Under the pieces are notes generated by a model. It saw nothing but the letters and a program-made list of their open reading frames with translations. It did not search any database and was not told the DNA's origin. A DNA stretch of 64,000 nucleotides, taken from positions 62,001 through 126,000 of the forward strand of contig WTXI01000032.1 in the NCBI GenBank assembly GCA_022376515.1, given 5' to 3'. Of this stretch, positions 23,641-36,029 are shown piece after piece (position 1 is the first letter of the stretch; every line of letters starts with the position of its first letter). The DNA is from Lactifluus volemus (lineage: Eukaryota; Basidiomycota; Agaricomycetes; Russulales; Russulaceae). The position numbers and the translations under genes were made by a program.

Positions 23641-24962
23641 GGACCACCCCATGCGACCGTCCAGTGATTCCACCACCGGCTGCATACAACTGAACACCGG
23701 AGTGTAATATATATATGAAGCTGTGGCACTCTGCCATCGGCATTGGGATCAAACAAAATTCAAATGACAAAAAAAAGAGGTAGTCTGTACGTTATGGTAA
23801 AATGTGCTTATGTTACTGCATCGTCTTCACCTGTAATGACAAAACGACGTGTCTCCAGCAAGCAAGGTTACTGACTACAGGGATTGTTTCGTAGAAGGAT
23901 GAATGGGTCTTTTCTGCTCGGTAGCCTTCTCGCATAGGTTGAGAGATCAAGCTTAGTAAAGAACGAAGACAGAAGATTAGAGGACTAAAAGTCAGATGGA
24001 AAAGGAATGATATGCATGAGGGTTGATTGTGCGGGGTTCAGTCCGAGTCACACTTGCCTAGTACATTCCGAGTCGGGTTAGACCCACATCATCGAGTCGA
24101 TGTGATGGAAGTGGCCGCAGAGACGAAGTTTACTAAGCGAGGAGGTATTCCTTCCGTATGTGGTCGTATTCTCGGTGAATGGATAGCTTGAAGAGCGAGA
24201 AAAGCCAACTGTTGACGACCTCTATACCCTGCTCTCTGTATAACCCACCCACATAGGCCTATCCGACAAATTTCAGAGAACCTTTCTTTATCTCAATGCT
24301 AAAGTGAGATATAAACGATACCATGAAGACTCCGGCTGTGGAAGGGCGATGAGCCAGAAGAATGACACGCAGTACTGCCAGACAATGAGACATACCTTGC
24401 GCGCGGGGAGATCTCCTGACCTCGTCGGTTTGAACCAGGAGGTGTTGAGGTAGCCCATATAAGACTGCACTGAAGGCGGAGGTCAGTAATAGAATAGGGC
24501 TCGACCAAAGAAGTATAATAATACATATTCGCTAGGGTGGCAAGACACTTGAGGCGGTCTCTCAGTTTCTAAAGGATCGTAACCATGGATCAGAGAAAAA
24601 TGAGAGGATGGGTGATCTGACTGACAGATGAGGGACCAACAGTTAGATTTGGAAAGAGGGCTCGAATAAGATCGGTTACGACGAGACCGAAAACTTGACC
24701 CCCTAGGGACACAAGTCTTCGAAGGGCATCAACAATCTTTCGCAATTGGAGGATGCGAGCTTACTGTTCATTATCGGGGCTTGGATCATTCGGCGAATCC
24801 TCAAACGCTCGCGGACGCTTGGATAGGCTTCGGTGCGTGAATATCCGCTGCAGAATCCGCCTAGAATGTATTGTGGGAAGGGGGGGTAGTAACTCGGAAC
24901 GACCATTCGCTGAGGGAGGCATGGAAAGAATGTTCTGAGGGGGACAGAACGCAAGCATTCCA

Positions 24963-26370
24963 CTAAAGCTCACCATTTGATACCTCCCAGAAGTGGACAG
25001 AAACAGGCCGACCGGAACGCTGGCGTGCAGTTATGAATGGCTCGATGTCTTGCCGCGATTGAGATACGTAATATTGCCCTAGGTGAAGATTATCCAGTGC
25101 AGGTAACACCTCTGAGACCGACTCCCGACTAAGCCCTTGCAAAGCCGACACGATGAAGGACCGGAACTCGGGAGATATTCTCAAGGTCTGAACAGCAGCG
25201 AACTGGTGGAAAAGTTCTAGCCACTGTGTGTTGTCCATGTCCACTTGCAAAGCCGATTCCTCCAAGTCCATGTGCCCTCGGATGTCAAGCTGTTTAATTC
25301 CAGACAGGAGGAACGAACACTGGTCACATATTTGTGCCATGGAAGAGACTTGCCAATCTACTCCTCCGCATCTGAGTTCCAATCTAAAGAGGTCAGGGAG
25401 AGATGTTCTCTTTGGTAGAAGCGAGATCGCAATGTGGCCACCGTAAAACATCATCTCTGCTCTATCGCATGATATAAAGCTTGATATATGACCGATGAAT
25501 CGAGGGAGGTGTCGGATATCAAAAATGAGCTGATTGAAGAGTGTTATTTCAACAACTTCGAGTAGAGGAGCGTCGATTTGGGCCACAAGGTCTCCCAAGT
25601 ACTCGCTGACCCCACGGAACTTGAACGTCGTGAGAGCGTGGAGGACAGCGGGTGTCAGTGGGGGTGGACGTCGGGGTGTTGGATCGGGGCGAGAAGCCGG
25701 GGATTCGAAACCGATATCAACGTATGTGAGCTGAGTCAGGGCGGAGACGGCTCTGACCAACGCCTCGGGAGAAATGTAACCACTGTGCGGGATATTGCGA
25801 AGGCAAAGCCTGGAAAGGTCATTGGAAGACAAAAGAAGTCTTGGTAATGTCAGAAATGGAATGCGGTTCAAAGTGAGTGACCGTAGACGTGGTGCCGTTC
25901 CGCCTAAGAACGTATTGGAAAGTGCCGGCACAGTCTGACCAGTCTCATCATCTATCTCAAGAAAAGGTTTTCCATGCCGGAAAGGGCTCCTCCATCACTG
26001 TGATCAAACGCCCCAGTGATGAGTGTATTTTAAAGAGCCAAATATCGCGTACACGGTCAGGATGCTCGAGTGCAGCAATGATGTTATCACCAAGATATCC
26101 GAATCCAGCGTCCGACCATATTTTGATAGGCAAGGCAGGCCAGACATCCAACGCCTCCCTCGCAGGAGTGCTGGAGGTGCAGAGGAGGTGCAGATCAAGA
26201 CTGAGTGGGGATGCAAACACGACAGATCGCCACCATTGGCATACGTGCACGAGGTTATACCATGTCTTTGGTGGATAGCCCAGAAAGGGATCAAAACGCG
26301 GTACGCAGAGTTGGAAGATGTCTAAGAGGACATCGTCTGGGAGCGCCTTGATTGTTAAATGTGGTGCCAG
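24963..26370 (-). CDS. F-box protein with LRR-like C-terminus (one frame change)
   Basis: The N-terminal F-box is clear: LPDDVLLDIFQLCVP, then TWYNLVHVCQWWRSVVFASP (about 26220-26360), typical of basidiomycete F-box proteins that recruit substrates to SCF ubiquitin ligases. It continues LDLHLLCTSSTPAREALDVW, and the long frame 25931-24963 carries irregular leucine-rich repeats (TAPRLRSLTLNRIPFL, DLSRLCLRNIPHSG, LTQLTYVDIGF, IKQLDIRGHMDLEESALQV). The two parts are offset by one frame at about 25940, between EEPFPAWKTF and LEIDDETGQTVPALS. That offset equals a one-base insertion (or two-base deletion), unlike the other breaks here. No in-frame ATG precedes the F-box; a donor-like GTATGT near 26430 suggests a short 5' exon. 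Substrate unknown. Confidence 0.82.
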
Positions 26371-28870
26371 TGAAATACGACCTACACCTTACAATAAGTC
26401 ATCATTGTGAGAACAATCCACAACACATACCTCGTCCTCGAACCATGTCAGATTACTTGATGATATCCAACTTCCGAGTGCGCCTGATTGGGACCATGAG
26501 TACAATGTCAGGTGCTTCTGACTCGCAGAGGCCTATTTAACGTACTTATGAGATACTACTCCACAACGGCGCAAACATGTGGACCAATTCGTCTGCCTCC
26601 GAGTCAGGGCCGACACATGTCATTTGTTTTACCTAATCGACACACACCTATTTGTTTTAGCAAGTGAAGATGGCAGACCGATAGTTGGGGTATTGACAGT
26701 GACAATATGTTGGGGAATTTATTGGAGCAGGAAGGGAGGCTGGCACCGAGAATGGCGTGCCAGTGAAGCGCGTGCGGCAGGCCCGGGCCCGGGGCCAGGG
26801 ACAGCCAACGCCCATGGCACCCGAGGGCCCGCCGGCGTGGACAACAATCTCCCTCCGTTTGGGGTGCAGTGATCGCCCACAGCCTTTTCAGTTTTTCGCA
26901 CCAGAACTCTTTTACCCTGAGAACTTAGTTCCCTTTGAGCACATGGCCAAGATCAAGTAGCCGTTCTGGGCGACAAATCTATTTGGACACTAGCATACAT
27001 TAAAAAAACTAGTTAATACGTGAATAAGGACTTGGGACGCTGGTACATGTATCCCCTTGCTCGTTTTGTCTCAGAGCTCTAATTTCACTCGATGATACCC
27101 AGTTAAAGATACTATAGTAGAGTAGTAGATAACCCCTACTAGGGGGCCACTAGGGGAATGGTAGAACGAGCGATGAATCGGATGGGTGGAGAAGAACACG
27201 ATGCACTGAGATTCGGAGCTTGTCGCTGGTTGACCCGCGGCCTTCAGTTGGCGTGGCAGTCCGGGTGATTGCCAAGGCAGGAAACAGAGGATATTACTGA
27301 CATTGGTACTCTTTACCCCCCCAGCGTCATCCTAAACCGCATCTCTGGCGCCTTTTGCTCGAAAGCACAGGAGTGACCGCACCGTTCGAGAAATCCGAGG
27401 AAATCCCTGACCAGTGCCCCCGAGCGCTGACGTCTGGCAATCAACTTGTCCCCATAGCTTTCTCTCTCGGGTTATCACTCCAAAGTGCCAGATCCGCACA
27501 ACCCCGCGCCAAGAGTTCTCTACTCTCACGCGTTATTGAGCGTCTCTATCACTTTGTTCATGATCAGGGCCATATACGTTTGAAAATACAAACTGGTTGC
27601 CTTGAGAACCGTCTTGTGCTCATTGATGAGGTACCGTACCTATGAACAGGTTGGATAGAGGTCAGACGTCCCTTTGAGCCTTGACCAGTACAGTAGTGCC
27701 TTAAGCGCCTTTTTCAGAATCATGAAAAGTGCGTTGATTGGACAAAGATATGTTGATCGAACTAGTTCGGGACCGACGTACCTCATGGCCACTCGCGCCC
27801 TGCCATCACACCACCAAGCGCTAAACTGAACTCGGACAAACAAATAGCATCTTCCCAGGGTTGAAAAAAAAAAAGTCCATTTCAAACTGTCCAGCATGTC
27901 ATTCTAGACTGTTCCATTCACATCTTAGCCACTTCATGGTATACACGCACTTTCTTAAACAATGATCTTTGCATGAGGCTTTGCGTGAGGCATTCACGAG
28001 GCCCACTAAGATCGGGTGTTCAAAACTCAACAAGTCTCCTGAGGACTTCGGGTAAGACATAAAGGGGGCCATGTCACATACGGCGGAATCGGTTTTCATC
28101 TTCCGGTCGGACGCCTACATCTTCTGCGATGTACCTGCTGCGGTTTGACAAATCCCGGAGTTTCTCTTGGGGTGGAGGAATACTATAGCCTCAGCGGCAC
28201 CACACGCTCCACTGATGAGAAGTGATGGAGTGCGGAGTGCGGACTCGGATAGGGCGCTAGAATCATCAACTTTGATCACCGCCGCCCGTTAGTAGCATGC
28301 GCCTACCGGAATCACCCGATCCGGTTGATACACCTGAGTCATGGGTCGTTTTCTCAGCTCCGTCATTTGAGATTGCCAACTTTAGATAGGACAAAAATAA
28401 AACGTTCAACAACATGGTGGATTGGATCCACGAAAGAGTTCGTACTGACATCAAGGAAACACAAAGCAAAAGGTAGCAAAAAGTGTCTTGAAAAATCGTC
28501 TCAAAAAAGGTAGGTCTCAGAAGAAAAAGTAGGTCAAGAAAATGTCATCCAAAAATGCTAAAACATCCTGACAAAAGCAAGTGTCTTCACACGCAAAAGA
28601 AAAAAAAAAAACCAAGAAAAGGGGGGAAGGAAGAAATCAATAACGTGAAAAACATACCAGACATAAGCAGATCGTGTCCATCATGTCCGTACATAACATG
28701 ATCCATTCATTCTAAGAAGGATTGTCCGAGTGACCGGCACTGTCAATCAAAAGAAAAAGGTGAAGATGAGGCACGTCAGTCAACGTCAAATCCGAGAGAA
28801 TCGAAGCCTGACGATCCACAGGAACGATCGTGCGGGGCGTTGAGAAAAGGGGGAAAAGATCTACTCACAT
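26371..28870. other. Long intergenic region
   Basis: No supported gene. It contains a GC-rich dispersed repeat (26765-26885), and an A/purine-rich stretch at about 28440-28800 that would be the 3' flank of the minus-strand repeat-peptide gene. Open frames such as 27355-27645 show no family features. Confidence 0.4.
26765..26885 (-). repeat. GC-rich dispersed repeat, copy 1
   Basis: On the minus strand it reads CTGTGGGCGAT, a C/G-rich core, GATTGTTGTCCACGCC and a run of GGGCCC-type sequence. It matches elements at 49470-49540, 52108-52165 and 58095-58170. It lies in non-coding DNA far from the other copies, so it is dispersed and not only part of the 50-60 kb array. Confidence 0.6.
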
Positions 28871-29611
28871 CTACGACCGTTTGTGGGGTCTAGGGGAGGG
28901 GGACGGGGACGGGGACGTATTGTGGCGCTTCGCCATGTCTCTGCGAGACGGTGGGAGCGGTCCCTCGCCACGCTTGAAGCGCTCCGCATTGGTTTCATCC
29001 CTTCGGTGCGACGGCGGCTTGGGAGACGGAGACGGGGACGGGGACGTATTGTGACGCTTCACAGCGGTGCCCCTGCGGACCGGTGGAATCAACGGTTCCC
29101 CACGCTTCAAGCGTTCTGCATTGGTTGTTCCTCTGATCACATTGGTTTCATCCCTTCGGTGCGACGGCGGCTTGGGAGACGGGGACGGGGATGGGGACGT
29201 ATTGTGGCGCTTCACCGCGGTGCCCCTGCGGGCCGGTGGAATCAGCGGTTCCCCACGCTTCAAGCGTTCTGCATTGGTTGTTCCTCTGATGGCATTGGTT
29301 TCATCCCTTCGGTGCGGCTTGGGAGACGGGGACGGAGACGGGGACGGGGACGACCCGTGACGCTTCACCGGTGGGAGAGGTGGCTCGCCACGTTTGAAGC
29401 GCTCCGCATTGGTTTCATCCCTTCGGTGCGGCGGCGGCTTGGGAGACGGGGACGGGGACGGGGACGTATTGTGACGCTTCGCCATGTCTCTGCGAGACGG
29501 TGGGAGCGGTCCGTCGCCACGCTTGAAGCGTTCCGCATTGGTCTCCGAAAGGACAGAGGTGAACACAGAGAAAAGGATGAGCAGGAGGGACAGGGAGAGG
29601 ACACTACGCAT
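28871..29611 (-). CDS. Secreted repeat precursor with Kex2-type sites (246 aa, five repeats)
   Basis: A single uninterrupted frame. Signal peptide MRSVLSLSLLLILFSVFTSV is followed by five tandem units. Each unit has the order TNAER(F/L)KRGE.PL(P/I)PP, a dibasic spacer (SRRDMAKR or RRGTAVKR), HNTSPSPSPSPKP, and a closing HRRD. Units 3 and 4 carry an extra ETN(A/V)IRGT insert. Dibasic KR and RR pairs flank every block, the hallmark of precursors cut by the Golgi protease Kex2, so the likely products are repeated short peptides rather than one protein. The C-terminus is RPHKRS. This is a KEP-type (Kex2-processed repeat) candidate; the biological role is unknown. The opposite strand has a 268-codon open frame that is only a shadow. 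Confidence 0.9.
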   Translation of the reverse strand: MRSVLSLSLLLILFSVFTSVLSETNAERFKRGDGPLPPSRRDMAKRHNTSPSPSPSPKPPPHRRDETNAERFKRGEPPLPPVKRHGSSPSPSPSPSPKPHRRDETNAIRGTTNAERLKRGEPLIPPARRGTAVKRHNTSPSPSPSPKPPSHRRDETNVIRGTTNAERLKRGEPLIPPVRRGTAVKRHNTSPSPSPSPKPPSHRRDETNAERFKRGEGPLPPSRRDMAKRHNTSPSPSPSPRPHKRS

Positions 29612-31262
29612 GGTGAGATAGTGAAAGAGGTAACCGAGGAGAGTGGGGGGTCACAAGGAGAGCGCAAGAAAAAACCCCTGCATTTGTAAGGGCGAAAGGG
29701 GTACTGCCAGAGCAAGACAAATTGAGTGGGTCTGGTCCACCTGTACACAGTTTGGAGCATTTGGTTCCTGTTGATGACGTACTCCACCACTGATGGGCGT
29801 CGATAGCCCCCAACGCCCAACGCCAAACCGGCAATTCGGCCCGCAATTTGTCCATTACTCTCACTTGGTCACGCTTGATTCCTAAAGATCGATCGGAGAT
29901 GTAGATGCAGATCAAATGCCCGAGCCAAAGAACAAAGTGGGACAACGGATGCTAAGAAAGTTGTCGATCATAATAGAGACGAGCAACGCGTAAGAAAGCT
30001 TGCTTCATTGATCCGGGATCAAGATATAAGCGGCATATCCCCCCAGCCATCGGAGCAAAATCAGAAAAGGGGCTATACGAGCGCCCACTGTGATAGGCTA
30101 CAGTGAGCACCACAAATCTACGCGAGGCCTCAGCAAAAGTATTTAACCCAGAGACAGGTGAGAAAGCCCACCATATGGTGACAAGGAGTTGTGCTCCACG
30201 TTTGGCGATGTCAAAGGGTAGAGGGAAATCCCGCTTGTAGACGGTTGGGGGAAGGGAAGACGAAAAGCGAAGAAAGAGCGAGGAACGACGACTATATATG
30301 TCTGCTTGTTACCATGTGCTGTGAGAAAAATAGTATGTTTTCGTATCGGACGGCAAACGAAAAGGGGAATGTCGGCCGCACCTCGCCCGCGAATCTTTCA
30401 CAATACCGTGACCTGCTGAAATACTCACTCGAGATGCGATGAAGATGCACTGATAAAAAAACTCAAGTCAGAGATATACAGCCCATGTATCTAGAACCAT
30501 GTCATACCTCACTTCCCCACTGGCACTCCTCTTCCTGAAGATTATTTACTTTGATCACGGAATCATTTTGCCTGTCGAGTGAACCGTCAGAATTTAGAGC
30601 CATGGGCATATGGGCCGGTCTGCAAAGATGAACGAGTTACAATCAGGTTGAGCCTGAGGATGTTCACTTCTCCACCCAATTCATGAATTAAAAAAATGGT
30701 GTAGTTTCTTTCTGAAGCTTGAACAAATTCACGTCAGCCGAGTAATAAATTCATCCATAAGGGACTTACCACGTATAGTCAGAGCCGTTGAGATACCCGG
30801 CTACAACATTGAAATTTTCACCAATGAGGTTCAACAACCGAAGAACAGACGATCAATTGAAAAATTAAAAATGCTCAGTGTATTTCGGAACTCTCGATGA
30901 TACTGCAGACGCTAACAGTATCCAATGTCCATCAAGTCAGTCCATCCAGTATCACCAAACGGTCCAACTGGCCCAACGAACAGAAGGAATCACAGCCCGT
31001 GGATATGAACCGTACGTACGTATGGATGATCAAAGTGTGACAAACGTGGCAAAGTGTTAAGTAGGGAATGTGAACTAACACCCACACCAAGCAATGACGC
31101 AGGTGAAATCGTTCGAGACAGGAACGTGGTTAGAATCTATAATCAAAAGAGGGTGACCAATGAGAAACGTAAGGGAACTGCGGAACATGCGATCAGCTGA
31201 GTTGTGGTAGGGGGCAAGGGAGGAGTTACTCAACTAGTTTTGAGTCATTGGTAGTAAGATGT
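29612..31262. other. Intergenic region between the two peptide precursor genes
   Basis: No recognisable gene. Likely holds the promoter of the repeat-peptide gene (29611, minus) and the 3' flank of the 31.3 kb gene. Confidence 0.4.
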
Positions 31263-31535
31263 TTAGGATTTCCCAGAAGGCTTGTCTCGGCGCTGGTTAG
31301 CTGTAGGTGGGATTCATAGTGAGGGAGACAGGCTCTTCAACATAAAGCGTTAGCCACGTACTGGCGGTGGGAGACCGCTTAGTGGGGGGAAGAGGGGGCA
31401 AACCCCGCGCGAAACGTTCAGCATTCGTCCCCCGCTTCGCAAGGGTATCGGCTCGGGCAGGGATAGCATGAACAGGAGTGGAAAGCCCCAGAAGGGCACA
31501 AGAGCCACCAAAAAGATCGCAGTGAATTGTTGCAT
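31263..31535 (-). CDS. Small secreted precursor with TNAERF motif (one frame change)
   Basis: ATG at 31535 starts MQQFTAIFLVALV; the remaining signal peptide LLGLSTPVHA is one frame away. It is restored by assuming one missing base in the run near 31495. Then follow IPARADTLAKRG, TNAERFARGLPPLPPTKR and SPTA. An intron at 31361-31301 (donor GTACGTGG, acceptor CTACAG) leads to TNQRRDKPSGKS and a stop at 31263. A TATA box lies at 31639-31648. KR and RR pairs bracket the TNAERF block exactly as in the five-repeat precursor 1.7 kb away, so this looks like a single-unit relative. The TNAERFARGLPPLPP motif recurs in agaricomycete small secreted proteins. Product and role unknown. Confidence 0.75.
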
Positions 31536-31638
31536 CACGACTGTGTTTTTGAAACTGACGAGGAGGACGAAAAAGCAAGCCCGGAAGACAAAAAGATGGG
31601 GGTTAAAGGGGAAGAAGGAGCAGGGGGTTTCCTTCTGC

Positions 31639-31648
31639 TTATATATTA
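31639..31648 (-). promoter_or_regulatory. TATA box of the small TNAERF precursor gene
   Basis: TATATAAG-type sequence in minus orientation about 105 bases upstream of the ATG at 31535. Confidence 0.4.
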
Positions 31649-31699
31649 TCCTGGATCAGCAAGCAGCCAAGCTTCTATGATTCAGAACCGCACCCGTAG

Positions 31700-34600
31700 G
31701 GTAGGGCCTCCTGTAATTAGGGGAAAGCGTGTCAAGAAGCGATCTAGAAGCGGTTGTCTTAGCGCCCGGCCACCACGGTTCGACATTCATATTTCCGCGG
31801 GTGCATTGAGTTGTTTCCATTCCTTCTTTCCTTTCGCCACGAATCCGAACATTTTTCTGTTTTCCTAACTGAGAACCCAGACTCTGGCGAAAGGCGGGAG
31901 GTGACAAGCGGAAAGTAAATAACCAACACCACGTGCGAGTGGCGCTTTTCCGAGTCGTTGGTAAACGTTCCTGGGACTGCCGTGACGGTTGACATGTTGA
32001 TATTACAGCCCTCAAACAGCCGATTTTAATTGACACCAGCGGTGGAAATGTACAGCAAGTCCGCTACTGTATTACCACCCACAAGTACAACGCTTCTAGA
32101 TGTAAACAAGACCTGCGTTCTGTCGAACAACCAGATACAAGGGTGCGTGGTCGGGGGCCGTATCAGTACCGTGTGAATAATTTGATTATCTCGCTTCACG
32201 ACCTGTCAATGTCAACCCTTCAGGCCTTCAGGTGTCAGACTGGTGAGGGTCCATCAAACGAATCAGGGTGATTCCGCGTGGAAATACAACAGATCAAATC
32301 TCAAGAAGGACGGGAACCGTATGGTGCCGTGGCGTCATCGATCGCCATTCAACTGCTAAACTCTACTGATGCAGCGGCCGAAGGCGACAATTGTAACTAA
32401 CTGTACAAGAACTCACGTCATGCCATCGGTTACAACAGTACACTGCCAGTGTCCAGTATCGTGCCCTCCCCAGAAGACAGGCGAGCTAAACCGCCATACT
32501 ACATCCTCCTAGGATAAGGACTACGCCCTGCGGCACCTGCGCTCTTCTTACGTCTGTGGTGCGGTTCTAGCCCTTCCAAAAGTCGTAAAACGTATGCTTG
32601 GCGCCCCCGCCCGTCTTCCGCGCGTGTGAATCAGGCACTCACTCCACAGTTGTTGAACTTTCGAAGCCCACTCACTCAGCAACTATCAAACTGGGCCACT
32701 ACTGTCCGTCCTTTACGTTGCGTTTCATACACGCCGAAAAGTTGGGGCATGGCACCTGCCTGACACAGATCCTGACGGTTTCTATCTTTTCTCTCATTCT
32801 CTCACCGTAGCACCGGAAGCGGCACTTGCCAGTGACACATGTAACAGTATGTTATAGGCTTAATTTGGAACGCCGCTCACGAATGGCTGCCGCGCGCCTA
32901 CTGTCAAACATGCGCGCTAAATAAAAAGGGTAAAATTATGATAGATGGTTCTTGAAACAATAATGGTTTCATGTCAAGGTAGTGTAGCACCAAGGAGCCT
33001 TTAATACCCATATTACCCAAATCTACGACTCGGAGGCAGTAGATTATTGGGGTCAAGATAAAAATGCAAGATGGAAAGGAGGTAAATGTAGCAGCAACGA
33101 AGAGGGGGGATGAGGAATGCGGAGGAATTGATCACGATAAGATCTTGTCATTATGAGTTTTCATAACAACCCGAAGCGCGGTTTGGAGCCATCATCCACG
33201 TAAGTTGTCAAAATTCAACAGTTTGTTCACTCGCCACCTGCGGGTTCACACGCGTGGTTCAACCTCACCATTCCATTCAATTCTAATGCTGACGGGGCTG
33301 TTTGCCAGGCAATGACGGGCCCTGAACAATTGAAGATGTTGCATTTCTCTGTATACGACCAAGAACCAGAATGACGAAGCGAAGCGAAGTTGTGACGAAG
33401 TGCCAAGCGAAATACCCTACTACGGTCGCATGCAGGTTATCCAACTGTGCCCTACGGCCCTACTACCGTTGCGTGCTGGGTATCCAACTCATCGGATGCG
33501 AGAAGCTAGGTTGTAAATATAACACAATACCGTGACGAGGCCTATGAGGCTTTGAGTAGTCGAGGTATCTTCGGGCCATTCCTCCAAACGGTTGTTATGT
33601 CGGACTTCAAATCAAACCGAGGTGACCGGTGAAGCTGTGAAGTCCAGTCACGGTCGTGTCCACGCGTGTCTACTGGGATGGTGCCGCGTTACAAGTCGTC
33701 TACTACAGTAACTTGCCACTGTAGTATCCACTGCCAATCACTGACACGTCAGAGATACGGCTAGGGAGAGTATGAACTTGAAGACCCAGATAAGTTAAGA
33801 GGATCGGTTATTGCTAGTGTGGGAAAAGTTTGGACAGAGCTTAAATTGTATGAAGTGCCAGTGAGGAATTGAAGTGGCACAGCATTCAAGATGATCGCAT
33901 GGGTGTGGAGCCCAATGTTCCATAAAGGCCATAACCTTCGCTACGGGGAAGGGGGATTCAAGGCGGCAAGTAAACAGCTGCGCGCGACGTCCTGGCATAC
34001 ATGTCTCATCTCTCAGCTGAGGCCTATCGCGTCAACTGTTTAAGTGAAGGCGACATCGCGGTCCAGCAATTCTAGACTCGGAGCACAAAACTTGAGGAGC
34101 AGGCCCGGTTGGCATGTAGATCAAGCACCGCCAAACGCAAAAGAGGCATAGACTCCGCCGTGGAGGCGTTGGAAATACCAGAGCCAGCTCCACAAGTGCT
34201 TCCCCCGTTGACTGCCGAGCCCAAATATGTCCGGCCATGATCAGCGGCCAGCGGCCAAGGTCCAGGAGGACGTTAACTTTTTAACCATCTCCGGGCTCTC
34301 CAACTCGAAGTTTGAAGGAGGGTCGAAAAACGAGATACTACTGTACGACCAGTAAAGAAAACTAGTACACCCCTTCACCGGAGAGCGCGCACTCTGATCC
34401 ATTGGTGCTATGATTATGTTGCGAAGAATGTACCAAGTATGGGGAAGTTCCTCACTCACTTGTCTTGACATTGACATGACATCCGGCCAAGAGAGTTTTA
34501 ATGCGGGATCGATTTATTTGCTGCGACCTCCTACTGGCTGTGCCAACCTCCGGGTCCCCGCCAGACTTACTATATTCAGATTCGGACCCGCCAAGCAATA

Positions 34601-36029
34601 GCGTGTGCCACAACTAGGAATCGCGCCCGATCGAACGAAATAAAGGCCAGAGGAGTCTAGTACAGTAGCAGAGTGCCTGGGCTAGTCCTCGAGCGGTTGA
34701 AATTCACGAACAAAAGCGACCAAATCGGATATTTGCATTTGCCATTCGATCTCACACTTGTCCGCCATTTTTATTGCTTACCGGATTATCCTTAACCCCC
34801 CTTTTTCAACTACAACCCACAGTGGGATCAAAAAAAAATTTCCACCCATAAAACGCGAATTTATCTTTCGATCACTTCGAATTTTTGAAAAAGTCGGGTT
34901 CTGTAGCGAAGGGAACTCAGGCTCTCAAGTGCCGTAGTGGTGAACATCGTCGGAATGCGATGCAACCCCAAGCTCCTGTCACCCCTCCCCTGTACCCCCC
35001 CTGTACTCACCAAGACCGTGACCTTCGTTCTTCGTTTATCTGCATTACAATCTCCTTGCTACATGGAGTGGAGAATTCTAAGGGCGGCGGAGAAATCAGC
35101 ACCACAGCTCAGCAATTTTTGTCCGCAACATTTGCATGACTGATCGAGACTCGAGAGGCGATGACAGCCGAGACTCTTCCATTGCTCGAAACAGGGCCGA
35201 TGTGCCACATCTGATGACTATGGCGGAGACGCTCACGTGCCTACTTCAAGTCGGACTCCGAGCCCTGCCTTCATGTATCGCCGTTTAGCTCCGGAGACAT
35301 GTTTTGTTCTTCATCCTGAGTGGGATACCACCATGCTGTCAGGTAGCCAATGGATTTCAACACGTCATTGTCATTCAAGATGTGGTGTGCTTCGCTTGCA
35401 AGTTACCATTTTCACGATCTCAGCCAAAACTAATATGTACATTTTCTGGTGGCACACTAAGGAAAGAGCAAGGGGCCTAACTAGGTCATTCAGATCAGCA
35501 TAACGTGAGGTGTGGACTCTGTGGAGAGAGGAGTCCCGAAAGAGCCAACAAATCGCGTCATAGCTTTTCTGACGGCATGGCCCTACGACGAGTGTTCCTT
35601 CCTGCTTGTTATTGGAGGGTCTATTGGAAAGGTAGCAGCAAGAATACGCAAATGATTTGAAGGCTGATCAACTTAAACTGTTGATTGGAATACTAAAAGC
35701 CTGTGTTAGGTTCGGGAAGGGTTGGGCCCCGACGAGTCGAATATCAAAGACAGGTAGTGTAACCGAGAAAATTATATACTACCCGGTTGTGCTTAGGGAT
35801 CTATCCACAAGCGCAGCTTGCGTAACGCTGGCTTTCGTAACAGGGTCGGAAGAACAGAACTGCATGGGTTTGAACGGATAAGATGTCTGGGCGACAGACA
35901 CAGCTTTGAGTGAGAAGCGTCACGGTCGTCATGGTCCTGGTCCGACTCACGGATCCCAGTGGATCACCGCAAAGATTTAACTCGCACCTGTACCACACCT
36001 CATCACACCCCGAGAGAAATCATGCGAGT
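31700..36029. other. 4.3 kb gene-free region
   Basis: No frame with recognisable family features on either strand. A short degenerate direct repeat (CTACTACGGTCGCATGC and CTACTACCGTTGCGTGC, each followed by TATCCAACT) lies at 33415-33500. Simple GCGAA repeats lie near 33375. Confidence 0.4.

Larger units (their letters stand above)
20682..24790. repeat. Tandem duplication, unit B (about 4.1 kb)
   Basis: Second direct copy of the 16.3-20.7 kb unit, ending near 24790 just after TTATCGGGGCTTGGATCATT. Differences from unit A are mostly point changes and small indels, plus replaced stretches around 22855-22985 and 23190-23235 and loss of several hundred bases in the NAPE-PLD part. Confidence 0.9.

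Noticed and set aside
19594..24526. Minus-strand ORFs MISQPMRGG... and MYYYT... in the tandem units
   Set aside because: Frames are not conserved between units A and B despite high nucleotide similarity.
28871..29611. CRISPR-like array suggested by regularly spaced GACGGGGACGG repeats
   Set aside because: The repeats are in-frame codons of a secreted protein in a fungal genome, without equal-length unique spacers or cas genes.
28883..29689. 268-codon plus-strand open frame rich in Gly and Arg
   Set aside because: It is antisense to the five-repeat precursor. The minus frame has a signal peptide and dibasic repeat logic, and the plus frame is just the complement of Ser-Pro codons.
31468..31868. 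Lys-rich plus-strand ORFs opposite the small TNAERF precursor
   Set aside because: Antisense to the signal peptide and promoter of the minus-strand gene, with no family features.
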